Assembly: GCA_027972325.1 (NCBI GenBank)
Contig: JAPMOS010000118.1
Span: 38,501-102,500, forward strand
From: Paratrimastix pyriformis
Lineage: Eukaryota > Preaxostyla > Paratrimastigidae
Direction: 5' to 3'
DNA: 64,000 nucleotides
In this document: positions 21,776 through 33,059 of the stretch, in pieces
Numbering within the stretch: the first letter of the stretch is position 1
How the letters are laid out: each line of letters starts with the position of its first letter
Made by a program: the position numbers and the translations under genes
Notes under the pieces: model-generated
Database searches by the model: none
What the model was told of the DNA's origin: nothing
The model's input: only the letters and a program-made list of their open reading frames with translations

Positions 21776-22012
21776 CGAAAAATTTACCATCTTCAAAACT
21801 GTATTTATAAAGAAGAGGAAAGAACAGCGGGGGTTACTGCGGCATGACGCGTGCAGGCCCTCACGTTGCGAGCCGACTCGTCTGCGGGGAGTGGTCGATG
21901 ACACGAGAGGGGAAGCGACGTGGGCGCGGAAGAGGGCGGAGGGGGCGGTGCCGGGCAGAGAGTGAAGAAGCAAAGAAGGGTTGCGGGGCAGAGAGGGAAG
22001 GATGTTCGGAGG

Positions 22013-25000
22013 GTGAAGATGAAGGGCGGAGGGGCGGAGGGATGAGGGGCGGAGGGATGAGGGGCGGAGGGATGAAGGGCAGAGGGATGGAGGGCGGAGG
22101 GATGAAGGGCGGAGGGATGAGGGACGGAGGGATGAGGGGCGGAGGGATGAGGGGCGGAGGGATGAGGGGCGGAGGGATGAAGGGCGGAGGGATGAGGGGC
22201 GGAGGGATGGAGGGCGGAGGGATGAGGGCGGAGGGATGAGGGCGGAGGGATGAGGGGCGGAGGGATGGAGGGCGGAGGGATGGAGGGCGGAGGGATGAGG
22301 GGCGGAGGGATGAGGGCGGAGGGATGAAGGGCGGAGGGATGAGGGGCGGAGGGATGAGGGCGGAGGGATGGAGGGCGGAGGGATGAGGGCGGAGGGATGA
22401 GGGGCGGAGGGATGGAGGGCGGAGGGATGGAGGGCGGAGGGATGAGGGGCGGAGGGATGAGGGGCGGAGGGATGAGGGGCGGAGGGATGAGGGCGGAGGG
22501 ATGATGAGGGGCGGAGGGGCGGAGGGGCGGAGGGCGGAGGGATGGAGGGCGAAGAGATGAAGGGAGGGCGGAGGGATGAGGGCGGAGGGATGGAGTGAAG
22601 GGCGGAGGGATGAGGGACGGAGGGATGAGGGGCGGAGGGATGAGGGGCGGAGGGATGAGGGCGGAGGGTGAAGGGCGGAGGGATGAGGGGCGGAGGGATG
22701 GAGGGCGGAGGGATGAGGGGCGAAGAGATGAAGGGCGGAGGGATGAAGGGCGGAGGGATGAGGGGCGGAGGGATGAGGGCGGAGGGCGGAGGGGCGGAGG
22801 GACGAGGGCGGAGGGATGAAGGGCGGAGGGATGAGGGGCGAAGAGATGAAGGGCGGAGGGATGAAGGGCGGAGGGATGAGGGCGGAGGGGCGGAGGGATG
22901 AGGGGCGGAGGGATGAAGGGCGGAGGGACGAGGGGCGGAGGGATGAAGGGCGGAGGGATGAGGGGCGGAGGGATGAGGGGCGGAGGGATGAAGGGCGGAG
23001 GGATGAGGGGCGAAGAGATGAAGGGCGGAGGGATGAAGGGCGGAGGGATGAGGGCGGAGGGATGAAGGGCGGAGGGACGAGGGCGGAGGGATGAAGGGCG
23101 GAGGGATGAGGGCGGAGGGATGAGGGGCGGAGGGATGAGGGCGGAGGGATGAGGGCGAAGAGATGAAGGGCGGAGGGATGAGGGGCGGAGGGATGAAGGG
23201 CGGAGGGCGGAGGGATGAGGCGGAGGGATGAGGGCGGAGGGGTGAGGGGCGGAGGGATGGAGGGCGGAGGATGGAGGGCGGAGGGATGAGGGCGGAGGGA
23301 TGAGGGGCGGAGGGCGGAGGGATGGAGGGCGGAGGGATGAGGGCGGAGGGATGAGGGCGGAGGGATGATGAGGGGCGGAGGGGCGGAGGGGCGGAGGGGC
23401 GGAGGGATGGAGGGCGAAGAGATGAAGGGAGGGGCGGAGGGATGAGGGCGGAGGGATGAAGGCGGAGAGATGAAGGGCGGAGGGATGGAGGGCGGAGGGA
23501 TGAAGGGCGGAGGGATGAGGGACGGAGGGATGAGGGCGGAGGGATGAGGGGCGGAGGGATGAGGGGCGGAGGGATGAGGGGCGGAGGGATGAGGGGCGGA
23601 GGGATGATGAGGGGCGGAGGGATGAGGGGCGGAGGGATGAGGGCGGAGGGATGATGAGGGGCGGAGGGATGATGAGGGGCGGAGGGATGATGAGGGGCGG
23701 AGGGGCGGAGGGGCGGAGGGGCGGAGGGGCGGAGGGGCGGAGGGGCGGAGGGGCGGAGGGGCGGAGGGGCGGAGGGATGGAGGGCGAAGAGATGAAGGGA
23801 GGGGCGGAGGGATGAGGGCGGAGGGATGAAGGGCGGAGAGATGAAGGGCGGAGGGATGGAGGGCGGAGGGATGAAGGGCGGAGGGATGGAGGGCGGAGGG
23901 ATGAGGGACGGAGGGATGAGGGCGGAGGGATGAGGGGCGGAGGGGCGGAGGGGCGGAGGGGCGGAGGGGCGGAGGGATGGAGGGCGGAGGGATGAGGGCG
24001 GAGGGATGAGGGCGGAGGGATGAGGGGCGGAGGGATGAGGGCGGAGGGATGAAGGGCGGAGGGATGAGGGCGGAGGGATGGAGGGCGGAGGGATGAGGGC
24101 GGAGGGATGAGGGGCGGAGGGATGGAGGGCGGAGGGATGAGGGGCGGAGGGATGAGGGGCGGAGGGATGATGAGGGGCGGAGGGGCGGAGGGCGGAGGGC
24201 GGAGGGATGGAGGGCGAAGAGATGAAGGGAGGGGCGGAGGGATGAGGGCGGAGGGATGGAGTGAAGGGCGGAGGGATGAGGGGCGGAGGGTGAAGGGCGG
24301 AGGGATGAGGGGCGGAGGGATGGAGGGCGGAGGGATGAGGGGCGGAGGGATGGAGGGCGGAGGGATGAGGGGCGAAGAGATGAAGGGCGGAGGGATGAAG
24401 GGCGGAGGGATGAGGGCGGAGGGATGAGGGGCGGAGGGGCGGAGGGCGGAGGGGCGGAGGGACGAGGGGCGGAGGGATGAAGGGCGGAGGGATGAGGGGC
24501 GGAGGGATGGAGGGCGGAGGGATGAGGGCGGAGAGATGGAGGGCGGAGGGATGAGGGGCGAAGAGATGAAGGGCGGAGGGATGAAGGGCGGAGGGATGAG
24601 GGGCGGAGGGCGGAGGGATGAGGGGCGGAGGGATGAAGGGCGGAGGGACGAGGGCGGAGGGATGAAGGGCGGAGGGATGAGGGGCGGAGGGATGAGGGCG
24701 GAGGGATGAAGGGCGGAGGGATGAAGGGCGGAGGGATGAAGGGCGGAGGGATGAGGGGCGGAGGGATGAGGGCGGAGGGATGAAGGGCGGAGGGATGAAG
24801 GGCGGAGGGGCGGAGGGCGGAGGGATGAGGGCGGAGGGATGAGGGGCGAAGAGATGAAGGGCGGAGGGATGAAGGGCGGAGGGATGAAGGGCGGAGGGGC
24901 GGAGGGATGAGGGGCGGAGGGATGGAGGGCGGAGGGATGAGGGGCGGAGGGATGAGGGGCGGAGGGGCGGAGGGATGGAGGGCGGAGGGATGAGGGCGGA

Positions 25001-26345
25001 GGGATGAGGGCGGAGGGATGAGGGGCGGAGGGATGAGGGCGGAGGGATGGAGGGCGGAGGGATGGAGGGCGGAGGGATGGAGGGCGGAGGGATAGAGGGC
25101 GGAGGGATGAGGGGCGGAGGGGCGGAGGGGCGGAGGGGCGGGATGAGGGGCGGAGGGCGGAGGGATGAGGGGCGGAGGGATGAGGGCGGAGGGATGAGGG
25201 GCGGAGGGGCGGAGGGGCGGAGGGGCGGGATGAGGGGCGGAGGGCGGAGGGATGAGGGGCGGAGGGATGAGGGCGGAGGGATGAGGGGCGGAGGGGCGGA
25301 GGGATGAAGGGCGGAGGGATGAAGGGCGGAGGGATGAAGGGCGGAGGGATGAAGGGCGGAGGGATGAGGGCGGAGGGATGAGGGGCGGAGGGGCGGAGGG
25401 ATGGAGGGCGGAGGGATGAGGGCGGAGGGATGAGGGGCGGAGGGATGATGAGGGGCGGAGGGATGATGAGGGCGGAGGGGCGGAGGGATGGAGGGCGAAG
25501 AGATGAAGGGAGGGCGGAGGGATGAGGGCGGAGGGATGAAGGGCGGAGAGATGAAGGGCGGAGGGATGGAGGGCGGAGGGATGAAGGGCGGAGGGATGGA
25601 GGGCGGAGGGATGAGGGACGGAGGGATGAGGGCGGAGGGATGAGGGGCGGAGGGGCGGAGGGGCGGAGGGGCGGAGGGACGAGGGCGGAGGGATGAGGGG
25701 CGGAGGGATGGAGGGCGGAGGGATGAGGGGCGGAGGGCGGAGGGGCGGAGGGCGGAGGGCGGGATGAGGGCGGAGGGGCGGAGGGCGGAGGGATGAGGGC
25801 GGAGGGATGAGGGGCGGAGTGGCGGAGGGATGAAGGGCGGAGGGATGAGGGCGGAGGGATGAAGGGCGGAGGGATGAAGGGCGGAGGGATGAGGGGCGGA
25901 GGGATGGAGGGGCGGAGGGATAGAGGGCGGAGGGATCGAGGGCGGAGGGATGAGGGGCGGAGGGGCGGAGGGGCGGGATGAGGGGCGGAGGGGCGGGATG
26001 AGGGGCGGAGGGCGGAGGGCGGAGGGATGAGGGCGGAGGGATGAAGGGCGGAGGGATGAGGGCGGAGGGATGAGGGCGGAGGGATGAGGGGCGGAGGGGC
26101 GGAGGGCGGAGGGGCGGAGGGATGGAGGGCGGAGGGATGGAGTGCGGAGGGATGGGGCGGAGGGATGAGGGACGGAGGGATGAGGGGCGGAGGGGCGGAG
26201 GGGCGGAGGGGCGGAGGGACGAGGGGCGGGATGAAGGGCGGAGGGATGAGGGGCGGAGGGATGAGCCGCGGAGGGATGAGGGGCGAAGGGACAGAGGGGG
26301 ATGAGAGGCGGAGAGAGTGAGAGGGGGATGAGGGGCGGGAGGCAC
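22013..26345. repeat. 4.3-kb minisatellite of GGGATGAGGGGCGGA-type units
   Basis: About 290 units of 14-16 bp with variants (GATGAAGG, GATGGAGG, GATGATGAGG, GAAGAGATGAAGG). Blocks recur in higher order, for example the segment with GAAGAGATGAAGGGA near 22550, 23410, 23780, 24215 and 25500. On the minus strand all three frames are open across most of it (the longest is 1702 codons, Ser-Leu-Arg-Pro repeats), a by-product of the unit rather than a gene. Confidence 0.95.
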
Positions 26346-27423
26346 TCAGGGGCGGACCAGCCCGACCTGGTCGAGATCGGTCCCCGGTGAAGCCCCTCGT
26401 CGGCCCTGACCCCGGCCCTGGCGTCAGTTCTGTGGAACTGAACTGCGCAGCTGAGCCACGCGTGCAACAGCCGACCACCGAGGGCCGGACTGAGGGCGGC
26501 GACAGGCTGCCCAACAGCGGCACCACCTCGCGGAGGACGGGGCGCCCGCGATGTGGATCGCCAAGTGACCGTCAGCCGCCTGCCGCCGACTTGGGCCGCC
26601 AGCAGCAGCGGGCTGACGGCCTCGTCGGAGCGCGCGCGCGCACCAGGCTCTTCAAGGGCCTCCGTGCGCTCGCCATTCTCGCAGACGTATGTACACCCAG
26701 GCTTTTCGTGTCGTCCGCGGACGACTGTGAGAACACAAGGGTGGGGTGGGGTGGGGCGGGGGGGAAGGAGGGAGGAGGAGGAGGGTATTCGTGGCAGGGT
26801 GGTGGCTGCACGGGGGAAGGCTCGCAGGCAGACCCTGGGAGGAACCCACGGCGGCCTGTGCAAATTCCGGGAGGACGGGGGCGGGACGCGGGCGGGGAGA
26901 GGCGATTGAGTCGAGGAGGACTAGCAGCCGCACCAGCGGGATCGGGTGCTGCGGGTGCCTGTGCGGGACGGTCGAGAGCACGAGCAAGCGGGCGGCCGGG
27001 GTGGAACCAGCGAACTGTGTGTGTGTGTGTGGGGGGGCGAATGAGGTATGGGGACGGAAGGATGAGCAGGACAGGAATGGGATACGGAAGGGGAGGAGGA
27101 GAGGGGGGTGGAGAGGGAGAACCTTTGCAGCAGCTGGTGAACCCGCACGCTGATCGGGGCTGCGAGGCCAGCTGGGCCAAAGACGAGCAGGCGAACGGGC
27201 TCAGGAGCAGGTGGACGGCCTTCTCGAGAAGAACGCGCATCGCCTATGGGTCCCCCATCAGCGCAGTGGAGACCCACGCGGGAGGGATGAAAGAACAGCA
27301 CACCTCGTCCTGCCACCAGCCACCAGCCACCAGCCACCAGCCACCAGCCACCAGCCCCAGGGGGGGGGGGGGTAGGGGAAGGAGATGCTGGTGGGGTCCG
27401 AAGTGGGGTGCTGGTGGGGTACT
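26346..27423. other. Element interior between minisatellite and RT; low complexity
   Basis: GC-rich, with a G-rich block near 26735-26790, a short (TG)n at about 27015 and about seven CCAGCCA units at 27316-27358 followed by a G run. The RNase H domain expected after the RT is missing; the RT frame runs straight into this sequence after DLEWWEHAQ, so a deletion or expansion replaced it. Confidence 0.5.
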
Positions 27424-29044
27424 GTGCATGTTCCCACCACTCCAAGTCCCTGTGTGACTCCTCCGAAAGGGTCACCAGTGCATGCCATCCCCCCTGCGCC
27501 TTGATCGCCGTGGACAGGTCGATGTTCAGGTTGCGCAGGTACAAGCAGGCCGGGCGAATCGTCTCCCTGCACGAAGACATGAACCCGATCACCGCCGCCA
27601 ATGATTTGGCTTTGATGGTGGTGCACTGTTGGGTGTTGTGCGCCATCTCTCTCACCTTCTGTGCCTTCTCGGGTGGGAGTGAGAGTGTCATCGCTCGAGT
27701 GTCGAGGACAAACCCCAGGAACTCCAGCATTTGAACTGGTTCCACTTGGGTTTTGTCCCAGCTGATCTCGAACCCGAGTGAGAGAAGGTGACGAAGGAGT
27801 GCCAGTGTATGCAGTTTGGTCTCCTGTGGTGACCTGCCCAACACCAGGAGGTCGTCGATGTAGTGGACTACCAAGATGCCGTGTCTCCGGGCTTCCTTGA
27901 TTGCCACTCTCATGGTCTTTGTAAAGATTCTGGGAGCCACATTCAGGCCGAATGGGAGGGCTTGGAAGCGATATTCCGTGCCCTCCCATTCGACTCCCAG
28001 GTATTTCCGGTGAGGTGGAAAGATCGGGATGTGAAAGTATGCATGTTTCAAGTCGATCTTGGTGGCCCACATCATGGGCTCCACCACGGCCCTCACCGTC
28101 TTCCACCCCTCCATTTTGAAGGAGGGGCAGAAGATGAAGTGATCAACCTCCATTTCCCGCCGGGCTTGGGCCGCCCAAAAATGGGAGATCTCATCCCTTT
28201 GTCCGACCCCCCCTGGATCGTTTTCAGTGCCGATATCCCAAGGTACTCCTGGACCACCGCCTCCAAGCCCAGTTTCTCCTCCCCCACCAAGTGGTAAGGG
28301 TCCCGGGACCACGCCCCCGGGTTGGGTGGGGGTCCCTTGAACGGGATGTGAAACCCTTCCGATACCACCTGTGCCACTTCCCGAGGTGGTCTGAGGGCCA
28401 ACCACTCCTCCCGGTGCCGAGCCAGCCTGCCTGCCAGTGGTCCCCGAGGTGGGTGCTGTGCCAGCAGCCGCAGTTTGGCCTGCTCCCGGTCCCATTGAGG
28501 GTCCAGTCCGAGAAGGAAGGGGTCCCTCCCCCCCAGGGGTTGGGACTGTCCCTCCCCCCCGGGCTGAGCCCCCCTGGGCCGTGTTATGGGGTGAGGCAGA
28601 GTTTCCCCTGAGGGGTGGGGGGTGAGTGGGTTCCCGAGTTGGGTGCCTGCCCTCCCGGGACTTGTCACCCTCCTCTGGTCCCGTGACGGGGGTGTGGGGG
28701 GAGAGCGGGGACAAGACGGGGCGGAGAGGAGAGGGAGTGCATGCAGGGTGGTGCGGGTGTGCTGGACAGACTGCTGCCGCCCTCCCTTGTTCTGGTCCCA
28801 CTCCCGGGCCAGGTAGGTCTTGCCCTGCCATTTGATCTGGCCGTTTTGGGGGGTTACTTTTATCGGCGCCACCCCCCAGGGGCGCCTGGTCCCCCCCCCC
28901 ACCCCCGCACTCGGACCGGAGGGGGTGGTGGGGACGCGAGTCGCTGCCACTGAGGTGCATGGGCTTCACCGCCAACGCTCGCGGAACGCGTGAGTGGGTG
29001 TTTCCGGGACCCTGCCTCGCAGACCTCCCTGCGTGTCCCCGCAT
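27424..29044 (-). pseudogene. DIRS-like reverse transcriptase, frameshifted, RNase H lost
   Basis: The RT palm is clear on the minus strand: FKMEGWKTVRAVV, ATKIDLKHAYFHIPI (first catalytic Asp), FQALPFGLNVAPRIFTKTM, VVHYIDDLLVLG (YIDD, second and third Asp) and MLEFLGFVLDT. The conserved segment before it (SPIFGRPKPGGKWRLI) is in another frame (28950-28093), so a frameshift lies near 28120. The upstream Gly/Pro-rich part is weakly informative and could be the Gag/Pol linker. The frame reaches the start of the connection domain (SHRDLEWWEHAQ) and is then lost. Confidence 0.85.
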
Positions 29045-29083
29045 TGGTGACCGCCTCTGACTGTGTATCGGTCCGTCCCGGGT

Positions 29084-30852
29084 TCACAAACCCCTCGCCC
29101 AAGGTCGGCGGATCCTTCTCGCCGGCCTCTGTGCAGCCCCCCACGTTCGGGGCCTCCGTGGGTGACGCTCGCCCCGCTGTGGTGATGACGACGCTAACCT
29201 GGGGTGTGAGTTGCTGTTCGAGTCCCCAACCTCGCAGACCTCCATGAGGGTTTCAGGTTTGCCCAACGAGATTGCTTCCGCATGTCCTTTCGTCAGCTCC
29301 GTGTGCTGCCCCTCTTCGGGGGTCTCCCTGTGAGTCGCCCCGCTGGCTGCGAGCTGTTCGACCAGCTTCCCCGCAGGTGTTTCGGGCTCCATCGACCCGT
29401 CCGAGCCTGGACTGGACCCAAGGGCCTGCCCCGACTGTGCCCCGGGTCTTGTTGTCCTGTCCTGCTCTGAGTGTGAGCGTGGGTGTGCGGTAGGGGTCAT
29501 ACAGACTGCCCCTCCGAGTGCTGGCGACGACGCTTGCGAGGGTGTGACTGGTGCTGGTGCGTCCAGAGCCGGTAGAACTGGTGCTGGTGAGGAATCGCAT
29601 TGATCGAGTCGTGTGGACGACAAAGATTTCAGACCAGAAGTTGTTTCCCCTTTAGCCACGGTTGTGCCGAGTGGAACACCACAAGGACTGGCTTCCCGGA
29701 CCAAAGACTGGGGAGTATCGAGTATTTCAGCATTGTGCGGTGCAAGTTCGTGAGCAGCAGACCCTTCACCCTTTCCTTCTTGCCGATTGTAACGTGTCTC
29801 TTGGCAAGACAAAGCCCCAGAGCGAGGAAAAAGGGGGGCTGCACCCGAATTGAATGCCAATGAGCCTTCTCTGACCCCAGTTGGTTGTTGTTGGCTCTGT
29901 GATGATAAGGCCAATAAGGTTGGTTGAAAAGCGTGCGCCAACGGAGGACCAGAGGGCAGACAAAATTCTGGGGACAGGAAGTGGGTTTTCTTGCGCCGTC
30001 TTGACTTTGGAATAACCCAGAGGTAGTCCGTGCTGTTTGACTTGGTGTTTTTGGGAGTGCCCGTGTCCACACACAGTGTGGCAGAGGAGGCCATGGGCAG
30101 ACCCGGGTTTAGTGGCTTTTTCCTGGCCTCGGTGGCCATCGTGGCTTTGTTCTTCAAAGCCTCCAGCTCGCTGGCCTCGATGATGCAGGCCTCGGGCATC
30201 TTCGTCCCGTCCTCCAGCCGGCACAGTGGGCGCCACTCGCTCCGGCGGAGGTCGCTAAGGGTCCTCGTCGTTTCCTTGAGGGCATCCAGAGCCAGGATGC
30301 CAAGGTTTCGAGCGGCCTCGAATGAGAGCTCAGACGGCGATGATGCCGTCGAAAGGTTGGCGAGTGCCACCAGAGTCTGTAGAGGGCGCATAGCGGAGAA
30401 CACCCCTGCTGTAGCCCGAGCCAGCGCGCTGTCCTGTTGAGTCGCCGCCTTCCGCAGGTCTGGATCAATGAGGCGCAAGGCACTAACTGGTGGTGCAACT
30501 GCCGGATCGGCCTTGCCTTGTTCTCGAAAGTTGGGAAACGCGCGGCCGACGTGAACAACGCGAGCGAATTCCTCTTGTGTCGGAGCTTGGCCGTTGGTTT
30601 GAAATAGATCTGTTGGAGAGTATCGAAGTAGTACAGTCCGCTCTCCTCTTGATCTTGATCGTTTTCACCTTCATTTTCTTCAGTATTAGGTGCACCCAAT
30701 ACAGCGTTGTCACCCTCCGCTCCAGTGTCGCCTTCAGGGTCAGGAGGTTGGGTTTGGGGGCCAGGGTCGGCCGGATGTTCAGGGTCAAGGGCGGGCCCCT
30801 GTTGCTGCTGGGTCTGTTGTTGTGGTGTTGCTTGTTGATCTGCTTGATCCAT
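29084..30852 (-). pseudogene. DIRS-like Gag, one frameshift
   Basis: The N-terminal frame (30852-30154) has a Gln/Pro/Glu-rich head, then YYFDTLQQIYFKPTAK. The downstream frame (30478-29084) continues with LRLIDPDLRKAATQQDS and a helical region (LQTLVALANLSTASS, AARNLGILALDALKETTRTL) typical of DIRS/Ngaro Gag, ending in a long Ser/Thr/Pro-rich tail. A single frameshift near 30470 separates them. It lies just inside the right terminal repeat, the usual first ORF of such elements. Confidence 0.65.
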
Positions 30853-31003
30853 TCTTTGCCCAATAGGGATGCGTCTTGAAGCGTGCGAAACGCAAAAGGG
30901 CGGGTTCCACTATTCGTGTCATCTGACATGGAATTTCTTTCTATTTGTGGTCAGTGCCGCTTTTTGCGTTGCCTGACGTGATGTCTATTTTCCTGGGGGT
31001 TTG

Positions 31004-32636
31004 TGTTGTGCATTGCCTGCGTGTGCCTGTTGCTCCCCGGCTATCCCCCTTGCTTGGAACACGCTCGAACTCTCGGTCTATCCTGGGAACTCCAACAGTG
31101 AATTCACTGGTCATCATCTCTTTTTTCTCTGAATCAAGTTTTCACCGCAATGCAAATTCCACCGGAGCTTCTCGAACTTTCAAAGAATCCATTCTTTGCC
31201 ACCTTTCTTGCAAGCATCGTACCCCAACAGCCTGTGGCCCCCGTAGAATTACTTCCCAAGCTAAGAAGCATTGATTTCCTCGCTCTCGTTCAGTGGAAAT
31301 CTGAAATCGAGCATTTCATTCTTTGCCAACCGCAGCTTCAATTGCCACCTCTTGCGTCATTGCTGAGTGCTGACATTGTGACCTTTTTGAAAGTGAGCAC
31401 TGCATCAACTGAGTTTCCTAAAGGACGCGAAGAGTTCATGGCATTACTTGATCGGGCATTCCGCCCGAGCAGCGCTTCCGACCGAATGGCGCTTTTGAAC
31501 ACGGTCTTCCTCTTGTCTCCCACGCGGCTCTCCACTTATCGCCTGGATGCCGCGAAGTACATTGACGAGTTCGATCGTCTCTGCACGGCACTCGCACTCC
31601 CCGACGTTTCTTACGCGGCATGTTTCCGCCGGGGGATCCGCGATCCCCATCTCACACGCTTTCTCTCGGATGTGGTTCTGTGCACCCCGGACACCGCCAA
31701 GACCAAGGGGGGGCTCGCCAAGGCCCTCTTGGATGCCGCCGAACAGATGGACACCCTGCAGCGTGAAGCGTCTCGTGCTGCCGAGGTCCTCGTCACCACC
31801 ACCGACCCGAACACCAACTCCACCTCGGTCTCCGTCGCTCCTCCCGCTGCGCCTCGCAACAACTCGCCTCCTCGTATCTCCGGTGCCTCTCGTGACTCCA
31901 CCCCACGGACCACTTCACCCCGTCGTGTCCCACCCCTTGACCTCGCGGAACGCCAGAGATGCGTCCATGACAACCTCTGTTTCCGTTGCAGGATGCCCAA
32001 CCATCGTGCATCAGACTGCCCAGTCTTCACCACTCCCGCGACCGCTCCCACCTCGGCCCCGGCCCCACGCCCATCCTCCTCAGAACTCCCAGCTCGTCGA
32101 TCCACTCGTGAGTCGAGACCTCCGGAGAGGCTCGGCTTCGAGAAGCACGCTGCCGCACTCATTGCCACCGGTGAGGGCTTGACCTCGCCACCTCAGTTCT
32201 CGCTCCAGACCCCAGAGGGCACTCGCGTCGCCTGCATCGTGGACACCGGCGCCAACGTGAGTTACGCTCCGCTACACTACCTCCGTTCTTTGAACCTCAA
32301 GATCGAGGAAGTCAGGGGTGATCCGGTGATTACCCTGGCCGACGACACTGCTGTCCCGATTGCTGGCGTGGCAGAGCTTGATCTGATCATTGCCGACCAC
32401 CCGCACCCGCACTGCCGAGTCTATGCCCTCGATGCCCCGGACGCATCTGCCCAGCAGCCCGAGATCCAGGACTACCTCATCGACCTCCGAGCCCCCTGCC
32501 CCCTCCTGTCCCGCGCCTCTTTCTTTGGTTAAGAAAGTTCGTGTTGTGCATTGCCTGCGTGTGCCTGTTGCTCCCCGGCTATCCCCCTTGCTTGGAACAC
32601 GCTCGGACTCTCGGTCTATCCTGGGGAACTCCAACA
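31004..32636 (+). mobile_element. 1.6-kb LTR element coding only gag-protease (TR-GAG type)
   Basis: Two short LTRs, 31004-31097 and 32542-32636, begin TGTTG and end CAACA and differ by one substitution and a one-base indel. A 4-bp target-site duplication TTTG flanks the element (31000-31003 and 32637-32640). The empty site is legible elsewhere in the window (complement of 19605-19612). Between the LTRs is one ORF. There is no RT, RNase H or integrase, so it depends on another element for movement. Near-identical LTRs indicate recent insertion. Confidence 0.9.
31150..32532 (+). CDS. Gag-protease polyprotein of the small LTR element
   Basis: 460 residues, uninterrupted, starting 53 bp after the left LTR and stopping 10 bp before the right LTR. 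The N-terminal half is a Ty3/gypsy-like Gag capsid (LVQWKSEIEHFILCQ, SASDRMALLNTVFLL). A CCHC zinc knuckle (CFRCRMPNHRASDC) starts at about residue 277. A retropepsin with DTGA (CIVDTGANVSYAPLHYL) is at about residue 365, followed by a TLADDTAVPIAGVAE strand region. The protein would assemble particles and cleave itself. An inverted fragment of the same family is at 33149-33507. Confidence 0.85.
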   Translation: MQIPPELLELSKNPFFATFLASIVPQQPVAPVELLPKLRSIDFLALVQWKSEIEHFILCQPQLQLPPLASLLSADIVTFLKVSTASTEFPKGREEFMALLDRAFRPSSASDRMALLNTVFLLSPTRLSTYRLDAAKYIDEFDRLCTALALPDVSYAACFRRGIRDPHLTRFLSDVVLCTPDTAKTKGGLAKALLDAAEQMDTLQREASRAAEVLVTTTDPNTNSTSVSVAPPAAPRNNSPPRISGASRDSTPRTTSPRRVPPLDLAERQRCVHDNLCFRCRMPNHRASDCPVFTTPATAPTSAPAPRPSSSELPARRSTRESRPPERLGFEKHAAALIATGEGLTSPPQFSLQTPEGTRVACIVDTGANVSYAPLHYLRSLNLKIEEVRGDPVITLADDTAVPIAGVAELDLIIADHPHPHCRVYALDAPDASAQQPEIQDYLIDLRAPCPLLSRASFFG

Positions 32637-32695
32637 TTTGGGAAGATGAAGGTCGTCGAGATTGATTACTCGTTCGCCGAGGCTCCGAGGCTGAA

Positions 32696-33059
32696 CACAA
32701 GCGGCTCAGCGAATCCATCCCTCTCCATTGCCAATGTCAAGTTTCGATAGTTGGGCGAGGACGAGTCCAGAGGCTTCTTGAAACGAACCGGAACACGGAC
32801 TCTCTGCGACAGAAGAGACACCATCCAACAAACCACCAGGAAGACCACGATCACATTGATAGGGCCAGGACCCAATGCAGGTCCCCCCCTCACCCCACCA
32901 CAAAAGCGAAATATACCGACCTTGCCCTCACGTCTCATTTTGCTCGCAGCCTCCGATTGCGCGACAGCTGCTTCTGCTTCCCGTTTCTTCTCCTCGATCT
33001 TCCCGGCTTCTTCCATTTGCTCCATCGTCATCCCAGATTGTTCTTCAGTCTTGCTCATT
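32696..33059 (-). CDS. 5' part of the split host-type gene (membrane protein N-terminus)
   Basis: Starts at Met 33059 (MSKTEEQSGMTMEQMEEAGK). It has a charged helical segment (IEEKKREAEAAVAQSEAASK), then a hydrophobic helix (INVIVVFLVVCWMVSLL), then RVRVPVRFKKPLDSSSPNY and LAMERDGFAEPLV, where the DIRS-like element interrupts it. The reading frame rejoins at 18521. Predicted topology is a short cytoplasmic coiled coil, one membrane span and an outer or luminal domain. No known family recognised. Unlike the elements around it, the coding part shows no frameshift. Confidence 0.6.

Larger units (their letters stand above)
20941..22012. other. DIRS-like element interior, no clear gene
   Basis: Minus-strand frames 21397-21179 (KTARFVRWISPRGEV, NWQWWIPPEELEYFN) and 21248-21027 (MIELTRLAMLTLVRKFQ) read like protein in adjacent frames, so an eroded coding segment may be present; no family recognised. 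Two tRNA-like sequences follow. Confidence 0.3.
18522..32695 (-). mobile_element. DIRS-like retrotransposon, 14.2 kb, decayed
   Basis: Minus-strand order: right terminal repeat, gag, RT, minisatellite, tyrosine recombinase, internal complementary region, basic ORF, left terminal repeat. The boundaries come from the internal region 19528-19625, whose minus strand joins the outermost right-end sequence (ending GAGGCTGAA) to the outermost left-end sequence (starting GCGAGGAATCATCGA). This is exactly the circle-junction logic of DIRS elements. Flanks outside 18522 and 32695 show no target-site duplication, as expected for recombinase insertion. A 1.6-kb LTR element sits inside the right terminal repeat. 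Confidence 0.85.
30893..32695. repeat. Right inverted terminal repeat of DIRS-like element 2, split
   Basis: 30893-31003 complements the left terminal repeat and 32641-32695 is its outer end. The two pieces are contiguous in the internal complementary region (19528-19625), which proves that 31004-32640 is a later insertion. Confidence 0.85.

Noticed and set aside
21755-26863. Three overlapping minus-strand frames of about 1,500-1,700 codons (Ser/Leu/Arg/Pro repeats)
   Set aside because: They exist only because the minisatellite unit lacks stops; no non-repeat domain, and all three frames are equally open.
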